Below, piece after piece: positions 46,546-60,778 of a stretch of 64,000 nucleotides of DNA. Where the stretch lies: contig NC_074712.1 of the NCBI RefSeq assembly GCF_947242115.1, positions 45,451,838-45,515,837 of the forward strand, written 5' to 3'. The position numbers and the translations under genes are program-made. The DNA is from Biomphalaria glabrata (taxonomy: Eukaryota; Mollusca; Gastropoda; Planorbidae). Numbering within the stretch: position 1 is the first letter of the stretch; the number at the start of each line of letters is the position of its first letter. Below the pieces are notes generated by a model. It made no database searches. It saw nothing but the letters and a program-made list of their open reading frames with translations, and had not been told where the DNA came from.

Positions 46546-47796
46546 ATGTGTAATGGTGCCAAAACTTTTTTATGCTTTAAAAAAAAGTATTGGGCATCAA
46601 GATTTTTTCTTTATTTGTCTAGCATTTGGGGTCAGGTTTGGAACCTTGTATTGGAAAAACCAGTAGTATATAAGTCAGCAGTTACATATTCTTTACCCAT
46701 CATTAACATTACACTTGACAGTTTCATCCATAGTAACATTACAGTTGTCAGTTTAATCCATAGTAACATTACAATGTCAGTTTTATTAAATGTCACATTA
46801 ACATATTTTTGTTTATCTAGCCACCAATGTGCAGTTTATTTCATGTTCCTTTGCTAAAGTTTTTTTTTATGGCAACAATTCTTTTGATAGAAGCTTACAT
46901 AGATCTGATCAACTATGGCTTGATTAATTTAATTGGAGAATGATAATTTTTTTATGATTTGTTATCTCAATTTGTTATATTTTGTTGTATGTCAAGCTTG
47001 TTGTATTGTATTGTTGCTTATTTTAAAGTATGAGATAAAAATAAAGTATAATAAACACTTTATTCTGATATTTTTGTATTTTCCAAATATTTATAATTTA
47101 CATTGATGAACAATAAAAGTAAAAATACTTATATACAGAATTTTTTATTGTAAACATCCCTCTTGATGTTTGAAAGGGCAGTTCTAAATCTAGTTATTGT
47201 ATTTTATAAGCAGTTGGTGTGCATTAAGATTTATGAATTGTTTGTGCTGATCACATAATCATAAAAGGTTGAAAATTTTACCACCAAATATTTGACAAGA
47301 GCTTTGAATATTCTATGATAGTCTGTAATTTTAGTAGTCCTATAGATTTCAGCAAAATGAAGGTACAATAATGTTTAAATACAATTTATTGAAACACATT
47401 TATTAATGTGAAATTCTCATAGCAGTCATCATCACAAGTCAGTTAATCTAAAGAAGACTGGGGATGGAAACATGATGTTAAAAAAAATGTTTAATATTTA
47501 GATGTAGTAAGAACCTAGAAGCATAGGTGGTGGTTTTGGTCTGATTTTATGTCATATATGACAGTGAAATTTAGTTTTTTTTGTTTTTTTAAAAAGACTT
47601 ACTATAGAACATTTGCACTGTTGAATCCAGTGTGTATAAATATATATACATTTTTTTAGCAGAGGGGAAAAAGTAATTTAAAAAATCTCTTTATATAACA
47701 GATGACTAAGACAAACTTTAAGAAACACCTTCAACTTTTCTTATTCTGAGTGATATGTATAATTTTTCTTTAGATTTGAAAATAATTACACACTTA

Positions 47797-47920
47797 GGCC
47801 TAAATCACCTGCAGGACAACGGGAGATGGTAGCAGGTAGGGTTTGAACCCAGGACCATATTGAGACCACCGAACGAAAGTCCTGAGCACTTACTACATGA
47901 CCAGGCTGCCATCTTAATCT
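47797..47920 (-). mobile_element. tRNA-derived SINE (family 1)
   Basis: Minus-strand order is gatggcagcctggtcatg, then cctgggttcaaaccctacc (B box ggttcaaaccc intact), then cgttgtcctgcaggtg. It lacks the 3' tail seen in the 33.4-kb copy. Confidence 0.8.
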
Positions 47921-50900
47921 TATTTAGCACTAATAAATAATAATCAAAGAAGACTAACTTTGTATATAACAATGAATACCTTTTTATTAAGTTTAAGATT
48001 TATAAATTAGAAAAAGACAAGAGCATGCATTGGAGTGATCAGACCACCCCTAGTTTATAGAATATGCATTGGAGTGATCAGTTATGAATCAGACCATTTG
48101 TAAAATATGCATTGTCTTGAATAGATCTATAATTTGCATGCATACTTTGTTACAGTCAAATTCTTGAGCAACTGGAAATAAACTGGCCAGTCTAAATGCT
48201 GAAGAATTATGAACAATTTAAAATGAATAAACCTTGACAATCAACTATTTTGTAAAAAATATCGATTAACAATTACTTAATGACTTTTATACCAATGGGG
48301 CATTCACACAGGCTAATTCAGTTATAGACAATAAAACACAAAACTTTTTTTTTCCTTAAAAATGTCTTTATATTTAAAATCAACAAAAAGGTTGCAATTG
48401 GCATAAATTACATTGTAGATGTTACAAAATGAAATAATTATGAGAGCATATAACATAAAACAACATACAAATCAGTCTGAATACTGTCATTTCAACTTTA
48501 TAAAACTTTCTTTTTAAGAGAGTCAGAGCAGAAGAAGAGGAAGGTCAAGCTGACATGAAACATGATTGTCTAGGTGCATTTGGCTGAAATGCTGATAGAT
48601 GGTGCTGTCCTTAGTTGTGTTTACCAGCTTTTAAATGGAACCCTCCAAAGTTGTGTTTATCAACTTTTAAATGGCACTGACCTATATAGTGTTAATCAAC
48701 TTTTAAAAAGAGAGTTATAAATGTTTACACTGCTTTGTTTCACAATGTAGATTTTAAGTTTTATGAAGACTTAAATAACACACCACTGACTAGTAAACCA
48801 ATTAAAGACATAGTTTAAATGATTATTACTGGAACTGAGAATATTAATCATTGTAAATATTTTTCAAAATAAATAGCTTGGGAAACAATACAAGTAAAAT
48901 ATACAAGACATTGTAAATTAATTTATTGGCTATGGTAATCTGTAAAAATTTTAGCATGCATTTAAAAGTAGAAAGAATCATTTAATAAATTGTTTAAAAA
49001 TCTTTTCTCTAATATATTTAACTCAAAAAAAAAAACACTCAACAATTTCTCCCTTTGTCACATAAGGCACAAGGTTTAAATGAATAGTGAGTCACACTTA
49101 AGAAGAATTTTGAATGATGCAAATAGATATTTACTGAAGTAGATTAAAACCAATACAAACGTTTAAAATCTTTTTAAAAAATGTTTGAGAGTTCATTTTA
49201 ATGTCCCAGAGTTGTTTTTTTTTTGATAATTTAATATTCATAAACATATCTATTATGTGAAGCATGGTGGCAGATAAGTTAAGAGTTTGGATGTTCAACC
49301 AAAAGTTTTAAAATTCCAATCCTGGTTTGTTGGTTTTTAATTTTAAGATGAATGATGGTCCAACTGGCTGAGTGACATTGAGACCAAAAAATTACACTGA
49401 AATAATTTCTTAATCAATATTAAAATACTGAAACTGTTGAACAAGTACAATGTTAAAAATATACACGTTGAAATCTCAGAGAGTTCAAGGTAAAACAAAA
49501 TGAATAAATATCTCAACAACAATTTAAAATCTGAGTACATAAAAACAAATAGACATTTGCTCTAAACAAAATAGCAATAATTTTTTATCATAATGATAAT
49601 TAGGAAAAAATTTGTTTCAACAAAAGAATACTTTTAGTTATAGAATTTTCACTTTCTATAGCTTTGGTACTTAGTAATTGCTTGTCACTTGACATTATTC
49701 AATAAATCAAAAAATGACTACTGTTAAGTCAGAAACATTAAATCTTACTAAGCAAACTAACCTTGTCCTTGCACACAAGATATTTTTCTATATATCTGAT
49801 AGCAATTTTAACACACACACAAAATTCCATCACAATAAAGAGAGAGTACTGGTGACTGGTCAACACTTGCTATCAATTTAAAAAAAAATTGCTCCAGCAG
49901 ATTCTATTAAATATCACACCCATTATCAATCTAAGATTAGAGTTTTGCGATGGATTTATAAAATACAACAACACTAATTTAGTTTCCAGTCTTAAATGTT
50001 TCCTACACAATCATCACATGAGTACAACATGAATGAATTTTTGATGGGATTAGCCAAAATCACAGCTGCAGCAGGAATCTAGTTCAAAACATGTGAGCTA
50101 AATATATATATATATATATATATATCAAAAGATATATAGTTTATAGCATTTTTCAGCATAAGTGAGGAATGTTTATTTGAAAAGTTTTTTTTATTTAAAA
50201 ACTCAATCTTCAAAATACAGCAAACATTTCTGTATTCATTTTACTTCTATAGCATTTATTTCAACAAAACACTGAATCATTCAGGTGCTGAAAAACTCAG
50301 AATGTAAGCATACACTTGGCACAGAATAAATCAGGTCATAGGATACTCTTTGTGCTGATTATTCAAGACATTGTATACTGGAACAGCTGACCCATTCTGG
50401 TTTTAGAAAAACATTTGGTGCTGAATTACAAAGTCATTGCATCCAATTACTACTGAATCATTCCAGAAATGTACTAAGGAATGTATGCCAAGAACATTTT
50501 TATTTTTACAAACACAAATCTCAAGGCAAAAAAAAACAATTTTTTCCACATATTAACTCAATCTATAAGAGCTATTATTATTAAATATTACTCCTAATTT
50601 AATAGACTATTAATTGTAGCTAAAGGGAGACATAAAATCCTCTATAAACTAAATTTTAGACTTTCTGACTTCATGATAAACATATATAATGTGGTTAATG
50701 GATTGATTTGTTTTTTCATTCCCATTAACTAAGTAAAAGCTGAATCGTAGATTCATGTTAGAAAATAAGAATATATTCAGTGTTTATCAACATCAACATG
50801 ATCTTTTAGAGGACAATTTGTAGGCCTACATTGATGGTTCTAGGTTTTGTTTTATTTAATGAAAAATTATTTTCTTAAAAATTTAAAATAAATTTACTTT

Positions 50901-52202
50901 TATTTTTCTGTAGAATGTCATAAAATTTGTTCCTGTATATTCCTTACAATTTAAAAAAAAGACAAACCATGATTTAAAGTGGAAATTTTTAGTTTACATA
51001 TCATAAAAATTTTTCAGATCAAGTTAGCACATTTTGAAATCTGGCAATTAAGGTAACCCCTAATTTTTAAGAAAAAATATTTTCATAACTTGCCAATGCA
51101 GATTAAATTATTGAAATGTCAGGTACTGTAATGTTCTTTTTTTAATATTTAAAAATGCAATAATGTTTTTAAAAAATATGTAAATGGGTTCTAGCATGAC
51201 ATAGTTGTAAGTTCTTTGGTTTTGTCATTGAAATGATGTCAAGTAAAAATAAAATACCGTAGCCAATGAGAGCATAAGTTAACTTGTTTGCTAAGTCTAT
51301 ATAATTTAAAGTAATGTTACTATAATATGAACTTTCCCCATACAAAAAAAGATGATGCCCTGAAAATGATATGTAAATCAGGCACATATAAAGTATTATT
51401 CCAAATTACAATGAAACCACTTTATGATTTGTAATTAAATGATGTAAAATTAATGCAATTTTTACATTAGTTTTGGAATCTGCTGTGGTTTCTAAGAATA
51501 ATAGCAATGAGTAAAATGTCTTCCCATAGTTCCTCCATTGAAAAGTTCATTTTAAAAAATTATTCTAATTAATATTAATACTTTGAATTTCATATCAATA
51601 ATAAAGATATTCTAAATAATAATAAGTTACAAAAAGCTATTTTTTTAAATCAGATCTTTTTTTTTTCTACTCCTTCTTTCCACATTAATTTCCAAGTTAT
51701 GGCGAAGTGAAATAATTTGCCCCTATAACGCACTAACCTATTATGGTTTAACTTAATAACTTTTTTTGTAAAAGTATATTTATTTTCTAAGAATGAGTAC
51801 TTAAAGTATCTGCATACTGGAACAATGTATTTCTGTCCCTTCTGGAACCTTTTAAATTTCTATTTCATTTGTTACCTAGTTTATTCATTAATTCATTACA
51901 CATTAAAAAAAAAAGTATTGAATATATAGAGATTTAAAAATGTCTCTATATTAGAATTCGATGTAAAACTGTGACCGAACTTTCAATAACTCTGATAAAA
52001 GCATATTTTTAAATAACATAGAAAGAAATTCCCCATAAGAATTGTATACAAAGAAAATAATAGATTTCATTTAAACATTTCAACCTTCACTTAAAACTCA
52101 GATTCTTTTTCCAAAAAAAGTTAAATGTAAATGCCTTTTAAATCTTACACAAAGTCGACAAAGAGACATCAATAAATACATGAGTTCTTCAGCACAAAAC
52201 TA

Positions 52203-55200
52203 TCAGCCCAGTCCAACATCTAAGACCATCATGACCACAAAACCAACAATGCCACCAAAAGATGCCAGCTTACCATTACCACTGAAATGAAAACAAAGTT
52301 TGCATGAAATAAAATAACAAGTTTCAAGTCTTAAAATTTAGGTAATATTAAAAAAGATTCACTTACAAGTTTTGTGCCTCAGGTATAATGTCATCAAAGA
52401 CAACAAATATCATGGCACCAGCTGCAAAAGCTAAGGCATAAGGAAGAATGGGCTCTGCTAATGTTACTGCTATTGTACCAAGTAAACCAGCTACAGGTTC
52501 AACCATTCCACTTAACTGACCATACCTGTAAAAATACATGTCCATAGACTTGACAAAAATAGTTTTAAAATGTGTACGAAGTTGGTAAAAAAACAAACTT
52601 AAACTATAAAGATACACACAGCCTTGATCTTAAAAATCCTATAACTTAAATATAACTAATATATTGATTCTTCTCCATTAAAATAAATTACTTGTCAGTC
52701 ATATTAAACAAGAATTTCAAGGTTGTTAAGCCACATACAAAGATGAAACTACAATGTTTAAAAAAAAAATTTATAAAATGTTAAATTATTCTAAATACTT
52801 GATTAGCATTTAACAAATTATTTACAAATGCAGACAATAAAATTAGGGGGTAAAATATTGATTCAATTACCAAAAGCTTTTAATCCTAGACATCCCAGAA
52901 CAATGTAATGGTAGACTTACAGCTAGGCCTTCTGGAAAATTTTGTATTCCAATACCAAATGCAAGGTTTCTGAAACAGAAGCATATCTAATAAGTTACAT
53001 GTTGAAATAATAATTTCGTAGAAAGACAAACAAAAACATAACTTTTAAAAAGTTTTTATGCTGTTATTGATACATTCATACATTGATACCTAAGCAGATT
53101 CCAGTGATGGCAGAAGATATACAAAATTCAAGAACCTTTTTTTTTGTACACCAGATATTAGGAAATGCTAAAAAAAAAAATACAACTAAAATGTAATTTT
53201 GAATTTTAAAAGTATTTCCCACCATAATGTTACAATTCACATTATCCTAACTAAAATAAAATCTTTTTTGCATAAAAAAGTGGCTACTAGCCCTAATAAA
53301 GACCACTGTGTAATAAAAATACAACTAGTCATTTGTGTAAGAATAATAAATAAAACAGAACTCTTTCTCTTTTTAGGCAAAGTTCTGACTTTTCATTGTG
53401 AACTTATTATTTTCAATTTTAAAATGTCCGTTTCTTATAGAAGATACAACATCCTGTACAGCTCAATAAGATAATCTTAGCTGCTAACTTGATTCAGGCT
53501 GTTTGAATGTGAACAAATTATGTTGTCATTTCTCTTGTTATCAAATGCTATGTGCAGACTACTTGCTGATCTTAAAGTATAAAATGTAGAAATCTTGAAT
53601 TAACAAAATGCTATTTAGATGCTGGGTAATTAACTAGATTTTTAACACTAGAATTATTGTGCAACTTATGCTAATGTCACTAGGAGGTGTGGGCAGCACC
53701 AGGTGACACTCTCAAGGTGGTGAAAATGGATCACAACAGCTATTGGGCCCCACGATCCCCTGCTAACCACTGTCAAATAACGCAAACTAAAACTTTATGG
53801 TTATAAAAAATGATTACAACATATAATGGTGCACAAAATGTTCCTGAACGTGTATTCAAAATATAAAAAAATATGCCAAATTTAATTTTAAGATCATTAT
53901 ATTGTAAAAAATTATAACCATATTTTTCCCTATGTGGACAATTAGCTAGTAATTTTCCCCAAAGATATACAGAAACTGTTAAATTTCTAGGAACATCATT
54001 AGAGCTATTTTAGAAATCCATCTCCACTCAGTGTCTGCCCACCCTGAACCCATCAAGAGTTTGAAAGCTAATAAGAGGCATTGTAAAATAGAATGAACAC
54101 TTATTTAAACATTGTGTAATAATCAATGAATGTAGGTAATTAGCTCACTGTATTAAGGTTCAACTTAATGAACAATCTAACAAATCTTGAGGGAGGGGGG
54201 GACAACCTGAGCAAACAGCAACAGCAACAACAACACTAGAGAAACCAGCGCTTTCAAGTCCTAATTTAGCAGGATAATAAACATAACAATCTTACTCTAT
54301 TAGTCACCTTCAATGACATGATTGCAGGGGAAATTAGTACTAGATCTAGAATAATAATGGCAATGACTTTAATTCTGAAGATTTAAGATTAATGCAGTGT
54401 TTCGCATGGCCATGCAAACCCTGTTGCGTCCTGCATATTTTTACACATCTGACGCATATAAAGCCATTATCTAGAATATTTAGTCACAATTATATGACAT
54501 ATTACTTAAGTACTTGAAATTTTAAAAACAAGATTATAGCAGTAACTGAACATAAAGATCAAATCCAGAAAGGAAATTAGAAAAAAAGTTGCCTTTTCAT
54601 AAATGTCTACAGATAAAAATCAAAATTACAAAAACTAAATGTTTGAAATCCCACATGAATTTTAATTTAAAAGTATCTAAATTTAATATAAATTTTAACA
54701 CTTATGTATATGTGTTGGAAATCAATATTTTTATATGGGCACTTCCATTAATACGGTAGTACTAATAATATTATTATTAATATCTATTCACAAATTGTTA
54801 GCTGAAAATAATAAATTTTAAAAAATTATAAAAAAAGAAAAATTATACTTAAGTTTTTTGGATACTATTTTTAAGACTTTAACAAAAAATGGAAAAAATT
54901 CATGTGAATGAGATTTTAATATGTATATATATATATATATATATAATATTTTTAAAACCAATTTTTTTTAGAAACTCACCTAGCTTTGTCTAAAGTTGCT
55001 GACGGTGTTTTACCAATAGCTCCAAACCCCACACCAACAGCTAGTCCCTCTGAGAAAGGAAAATTGCATCCATGCAAGTTACTATGCAGAGCATTAAAGT
55101 GCAACTATGAAACAGAAATGTGATAGTCTAACAGGGACAACAAGGACACCATGTTTTTATGAGTTTCGCTTTATTGAGATGGAGAAAGAGTAAATTCTAG

Positions 55201-58200
55201 CTAATGTTCCCCTTTTAATCCTTGTCTATTTTGATATTCATATCAGAATTTTCCTGAACTTTGTTGTACTAGCATTCTTCAGCACTCACCATTTTGGAGC
55301 CAGAAGTTCTAGTGATAACTCAGGAAAAAACAAAAACCTTTGTAATAAGCATCTTAGATTATGATGATTTACATTTTTATCACCATGTTTAATCACTCTC
55401 TTCCAACGTGAGGCACCAGGCTTGTCATCTGAGAAGCCCTAACAACACATTGACAAGACTCATACATAAATAAACAAAAATACATAGAGGGGATACAGAA
55501 TTATTTTACAAGCAGCATACATCAACATCAGCACATTCATACACAGACATGGCACTGTCACCTGGGTGGACTCAACTATCACTTATAGTGACCAGCATCC
55601 CTACTCTTTCTAGTTTTTGCCCCCTCTTCCTTTCCCTCTCTAATGTTTGGTACAATGGTTATCATTTGGTGACTTCCTAGCTCGGCTCCTAAGATTCAAG
55701 ATAAGGCTCATTAAAAAATTACTTCCGTCTTGTTTCATTCTTTCCCACTTCTAATTCTAATTAATTTATACATATAGCAATATTACATTATTCCCTGATT
55801 TTAAAAAATGACACAATCTTATAGTCTGATCAATCTGTCAGTCCTAAATCTAATGAAAAAAAAAAACAACTACACTACACAAACAAGGCCCCCAAAGTGG
55901 TCCACCCAGGCAGGTAAAAAGGCAGGTTTCAATATTATCAGAATGAAATTCTATCACAGACAAATGAGAGAAAATAATGGAGAAAAAAAGGTTAACAGCA
56001 GACCAAAGGATAGGTGAAAGTGAAGTTAGATGTGAACATGGCCTAACTGATGTCTTGTAATGAATATCTAACTGATCTAATTGTTTTATTAAGCGCCAAT
56101 CTCTTATTCCTCAAAAATAAAACATTTCCATAAAAATAAAAAAAAATTTTAAAAAAATAAAAAAAATTTTCTTTGGTAAAGTGTTCTACGGCAATCGCAT
56201 TACTGCAGTTCATGTGATAATATGAAAAACTACTTATTAATTGTTGTTTTAAATTATGTCTGACTTATATGCATACTAGATAGATTTTTTCTCTTTAAAA
56301 AAATAATAAACATTTTTTGTGTGTAAATATAGTACTTAGTATAACAGAACTTCCGTAATTTTGGCAAAAAATCTACAACCGTTTGCAGAAATGTGTTAAA
56401 AATATGGTAAATAGTCGTCTCCCCTAATAAAGAGCCTCAAGTGTTTGTTACTATTAATATTGAATAGTTGTAAAAAGGTGTACTTTTATGAAAAAACTGC
56501 TTGCATAAGTGATTAAAAAAATTAGATTTCTCGCTTTCAGAAAAAAGTAGCCGTTGCATCAGAACTTTGATGGTCTAAAATATTGTGATGTTGGATTTTC
56601 ACTATCTTTTCTAGTTTACAAGATCTAAACGAGATGGATGAACGGACGGACAGACGGACGGACAGACAGGCCACACAAAACTAATAGCATCTTTTCCCCT
56701 TTCGGGGGCCACTAACAAAATGCATTTTTATAATTTGAACACAAACACACATACAAAATTAAAATGTATCAACCTTTAAAAATACATTAATAAATAAACA
56801 TATATTATTTGTCAAAGACATTAAGCCTATAAAGTCTGGCCTGACTATTCATCTGCAAGTTAATATTTTACCTTGTGTGTATTAAATCAAATTTATTGCA
56901 AAAAAATTGTTGCAGCAACTCTTGATAACCAAGCTCTTGATAACTAAGTTTGTATATTTTTATATATCTAATGTAGAGTATACTCCCTTGTAGATTTGTA
57001 TAAATTATGCAAGAGGCAGGGGGCATGGTGGCTGAGTGGTAAAGCACTCGACTTCGGAGCCGAGGGGGGTCTCAGGTTTGAATTTTGGTGAAGATAGAAA
57101 TTTTGAGGAACCCCTGATTCCCCTAAACTGGGTACCGACATTAGTTGGGGAAAGTAAAGGCAGTTGGTTGTTGTGCTGGCCACATGATGTTAACTGTTGT
57201 GATGTTAACTGTTGACCATAGAAGCAGATGACCTTTATTATCACTTGCTAAATAAAATGCAAAGTTTGAAAGGGGTATTTTACTATGCAAGAGGCAATCA
57301 GGACCTACCAAATGTTGCAGTGATAAGTTACTTTCATAATTTGAATAAAGAACCACCTTCAATATAAACATTTCTTTAATAGACTTATTACACAAACCTG
57401 GTATATTGTGTATTGTAATTGCTATTATTAGTAGCATCATCCGCCTCCAGTTGATCAAGTGACATGTGTTGGTTTCTAAATAGGCTGATGCACTAGATGA
57501 ATTCTGGCTGGTAGTTGAGTACATGCTGTCCATGGCAGGCGTGGACGTCTGTCTCTTCTTTAAAGAACTGTCAGCACTGTTCCTATACTTTGTGAAACTC
57601 ACACTTTCATCAACAGTGAGCATAATAGAGTTTGGGGAGTCTTCATTCTTGGGATCATCGGATAAGCTTTTAGTTTCTGGGTGAAGTAGGTCTCCCTGGT
57701 AGGATGGCAACAAGAGTTCATTAATTTTAATTGAACACTAACCTCTTCTAATAAATAGCAAAAAAGATTAGCACAAAGATTACATGTGACCATGACTTAC
57801 AAAGGGCATTCACATGTGCAATGCAAAATCTTACCAGATACAGAATAATACTTCAAAAAAGAATCTAAGTGAAGTTGAGTTTTCGATATAATTTAGAATA
57901 ATTAATTTGCATCAATGCAGTATCAAAAAAATATATATTTTTTTGCTACAAATTATTTGAAAAGCTAATTTAGTGCAATTTTTTCTTAACAATCATAACT
58001 TGGGAATTTTGCCAACATGTATTTTTACTATAAAAAAAAACTACTACAAACTAACAGAACCTAACCCTGCCACTCTTTGGACAAAGTGAAAAGGTTTTAG
58101 ATTTGTTATTGAACTATTATAAAGATTGAGTTTGAAGCTTTTAGTGCTGAAACAAATGAGTAAACATGACATATTATTATAATAGCAGCACTAAGGTATC

Positions 58201-60500
58201 AAGGTTATTGAGAGTAGATGGTGAATATGTCAAAAGCAGTGAGCAGGTACCAGTGTAATATCTAGTTGCACTATCCAGATCTCAAACAAAAAAAGAGCTT
58301 TCAAGTCATCTGGTCTCCGCATCGCTACCCAGAGTTACATGATTACACGCAACTCCCATGTTACTTTACTTTGTGAGGACAACTTTGTCAGGGATGTGGG
58401 TGGGCTCTGGGAGGTGCACATAATGTAAAATGAACCATTGAAAAAAAACTATTTTAAAAAATACATCTATAAGAGTGATTTTTATTTAAAATTTCATTTT
58501 TTTTTAAACCTACTTATAGAAACTTCATTAGCTGTTTGGTGATTCCATCATGTTGACAGAATGGTTGAATGAAAGTTACTTGTCTTATCTTATAAATTAC
58601 AGAGGTTACTTCAAAAGAAATGATAATTGTGCCCTATGTGTATCATGTGTCAATATAGTCATGCATGTTAATCAGTGACTTAAATCTTCCAAGTCGTTGG
58701 TTCCTGTCTGATTCAGGCAACACATTCCATGCTCTAATAGCAATAGGGAAGAAGAAGCACTTGTACAAATTTGTCCTAGCATATGGAATAAGAAAAGTGC
58801 CTTTATCTTTGTGTATTTCTGAATATTTTCTTAGTTTTTATCTTAACATTTGTAAATTATGATTCAGTGTTTTATTGCTACTTTACTTTTTAGTCTTCTG
58901 TCCTGAAGGGTCTCTAAATGTATTGATTTTACTCATGGTTTCACTAGGATCAAATGTAAATTTTTATTTTTAATTACAATGGACAGAATATATTTTGTAA
59001 ATATGACTGCATATCTTGGAGAGACAATTGGTCTTTTTAAATACATGTAACTAATTTAGGCCAGATTTGGTTTAGCATAAAACTTGAAACAGTATATTTA
59101 GAAGTAGGACATATAATCACAAAATTGAACAAATGGTCTAGATGTCAAAAGAAATACAGAAGACACTTTAAAGAACCCACTTCTAGATAGTGTTTTTAAA
59201 TAAGTAGGAATAAATTTAAAAGAAATAAAAAGTGGGTTTTTTATGTTTATTTTTTGCTCAAATCTATTTAAGTAAACATAACTAGCACACAGACTAACAA
59301 AGCTTCACAAACTTCCTAACTTAAAGATAGACTTAAGAATGGACTATTTCATTCAAAAATGACATATAAGTTGATACACAAGTAGAAAAAAAAAAGAAAA
59401 GACAAACAAACTCAGAATGTAAGGAAACCTTTAAAAATCATTATTAAAAATTGCTCTATAATAATACTTTTAAACATCTACACAGGCAATACCAAGAAAA
59501 TACCAAAACTTACAGAGTTTGGAATGAAAAAATCTGCAGCAAATACAAATAAAGCTCCTAGAGTAAACCCTATGCTTATAGGTACAAATGCATATTGGCC
59601 TTCATTGCCATAAGAACCAGAATTTTCAGCCATCTCTATGGCTGGTGCCAGTAAGGACCAAAATGAAGCAGCTGTCATCACCTAGAAAAGAATTTTCAGT
59701 TTGAAATTTATTTCAACTAAGAATTTAAAATTAAAAATATGTTTTTTTTATAATCATGAAAAAATAAGGCAATTCCTATAAATTCTTAATATAATGAATA
59801 AAAAAATCTACATTTCTTATAGTAGGCAAAAATAGTTGTAAGAAAAAGTAGGTCTGGGTATTTAGTTTTTAATAATGATTTTATTTTAGAGAATATGATT
59901 TTTATGTAAAGTTTCACTTTATAAAGATTTCAAAGACTTTAAAAAATCAAGATCTCTGTATGACATTTTCTCATATTTCAATTATTTTTAAAAGTTCTTT
60001 AGATTGAGTTGTCATTTGTTAAAAGGTCAACTTACCCCTGCAGCAAACCCTAAACTAATATCCAAAACTTTTCTCTGGAAAACAATTCAAAATATTAGTG
60101 AGACAATATTATATACATTAATATTTTTAAAATACATAAATAGATGTGGATCAAACTATTTTTCCTATAAAATTTAAAATATTGCAAAATTTTTTTATCT
60201 TTTTTTTTTCTACAAATTAAATTTCTTCTGAAACAAGGGGAAAAAAATCACAAATTATGACTTTGATTAGACCTACAAAGATTTGTTTTACTGAAATCAT
60301 CATAGAATTCTACATCTAGCAAACTGATTTAACATAGTTTTGGAAAAAAAAAAGATTTTGTACACATAAAAAAAAAATCAAGCGGCTCATACCTGAGCTC
60401 CATTAAAGACAAAGACTAGTGCTGCCCCTGCAGCTGTCAAACCCCAAGTAAAAAGTGTTCCAAGAAATGTTTGCATTAATGGATGAGCATTTTCTAGCAT
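52203..60500 (-). CDS. SLC39A11: Zinc transporter ZIP11
   Basis: ZIP-family metal importer of the GufA subfamily, moving zinc toward the cytosol (vertebrate ZIP11 is found at Golgi and other inner membranes). Coding exons in reading order: 60500-60393, 60074-60036, 59681-59514, 57695-57398, 55049-54980, 52969-52871, 52525-52367 and 52281-52203. Their 1020 bases give 339 residues (human 342), and all junctions are in phase with GT-AG introns. Residues [20 protein letters not shown] (11-30) form the first membrane segment. HNIPEG (201-206) and QNFPEG (237-242) are the two metal-site motifs, and E270 in GMVEP follows. FDDIIPEA precedes the last segment, and the protein ends MMVLDVGLG as in vertebrates. 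The middle loop (106-185) is Ser/Thr-rich and variable. An acceptor (ttgcag) nine bases before the ATG implies an upstream untranslated exon. Confidence 0.95.
55820..56035 (+). mobile_element. Possible LINE tail in ZIP11 intron 4
   Basis: One frame reads [20 protein letters not shown] and ends with RPKDR before stops; the last bases, gataggtgaaagtgaag, also end the tail-like sequence at 22755-22945. The resemblance is limited. Confidence 0.35.
56360..56715. repeat. Dispersed repeat with a GACGGACA minisatellite core
   Basis: In ZIP11 intron 4. A short run of gacggacag/gacggacg units (56640-56672) is followed by ggccacacaaaactaatagc, then cttttcccctttcgggggcc. The paired cccc/gggg end and short tandem core look like a repeat-family terminus. 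No second copy is in this window. Confidence 0.45.
57008..57245 (+). mobile_element. tRNA-derived SINE (family 2), best copy
   Basis: The head gggggcatggtggctgagtg is followed by gtaaagcactcgacttcgg and a B-box-like ggtttgaattt at 57075-57085, an obvious tRNA shape. The body carries ttggggaaagtaaaggcag and ctggccacatgatgttaact, then cagatgaccttt. It lies just downstream of ZIP11 exon 4 in intron 4. Shorter copies are at 3055-3165 and 24083-24255. Confidence 0.85.
58575..58825 (-). mobile_element. LINE 3' end (family A)
   Basis: Minus-strand pieces are cttattccatatgctag, acaaatttgtacaag, ttcttccctattgctattag and agcatggaatgtgttgcctg, ending in taagataag. Same family and extent as 29310-29560. 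In ZIP11 intron 3. Confidence 0.75.
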
Positions 60501-60778
60501 GATGACAATCTGCAATGCAAACAAAGTTTTACAAAATAGTTGTGATTATTGTGTAAGCGCTTATAAATCATAGAGAAACACTTTGATGGGATTCTAGATT
60601 CTAGTAGTAAGTAGAGATGTAATAGAGTCTAGATCTGGAGATTATATATTATTATAGATACTAAGTCGACTAAGCAAATTGAGAGTAAGACTAAGACAAA
60701 GTAAGAGGGCCTTAGAATCTAGAGATTCTAATTTCGGCCCAAACATGATAATACCCTCCCTAATGTATAGACATAGAT

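Larger units (their letters stand above)
44911..52202. other. Large gene-free stretch, copy 2 to ZIP11
   Basis: No host coding exon recognised. The right part may hold a long 3' untranslated region of ZIP11 (minus strand, stop at 52203). Small tandem repeats occur at 46690-46790 (about 33-bp unit with catagtaacattaca), 48000-48120 (tgcattggagtgatcag) and 48600-48715 (gtgttta.caacttttaaa). An AT run lies at 50103-50125. Weak SINE-like sequence (catggtggcagataagtt) lies at 49262-49340. The rest is AT-rich and unassigned. Confidence 0.55.

Noticed and set aside
57141-57397. Continuation of the ZIP11 exon 4 frame past 57398
   Set aside because: The frame runs into the intron and a SINE after the donor at 57397. 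The next exon at 55049 restores the HNIPEG motif in phase.
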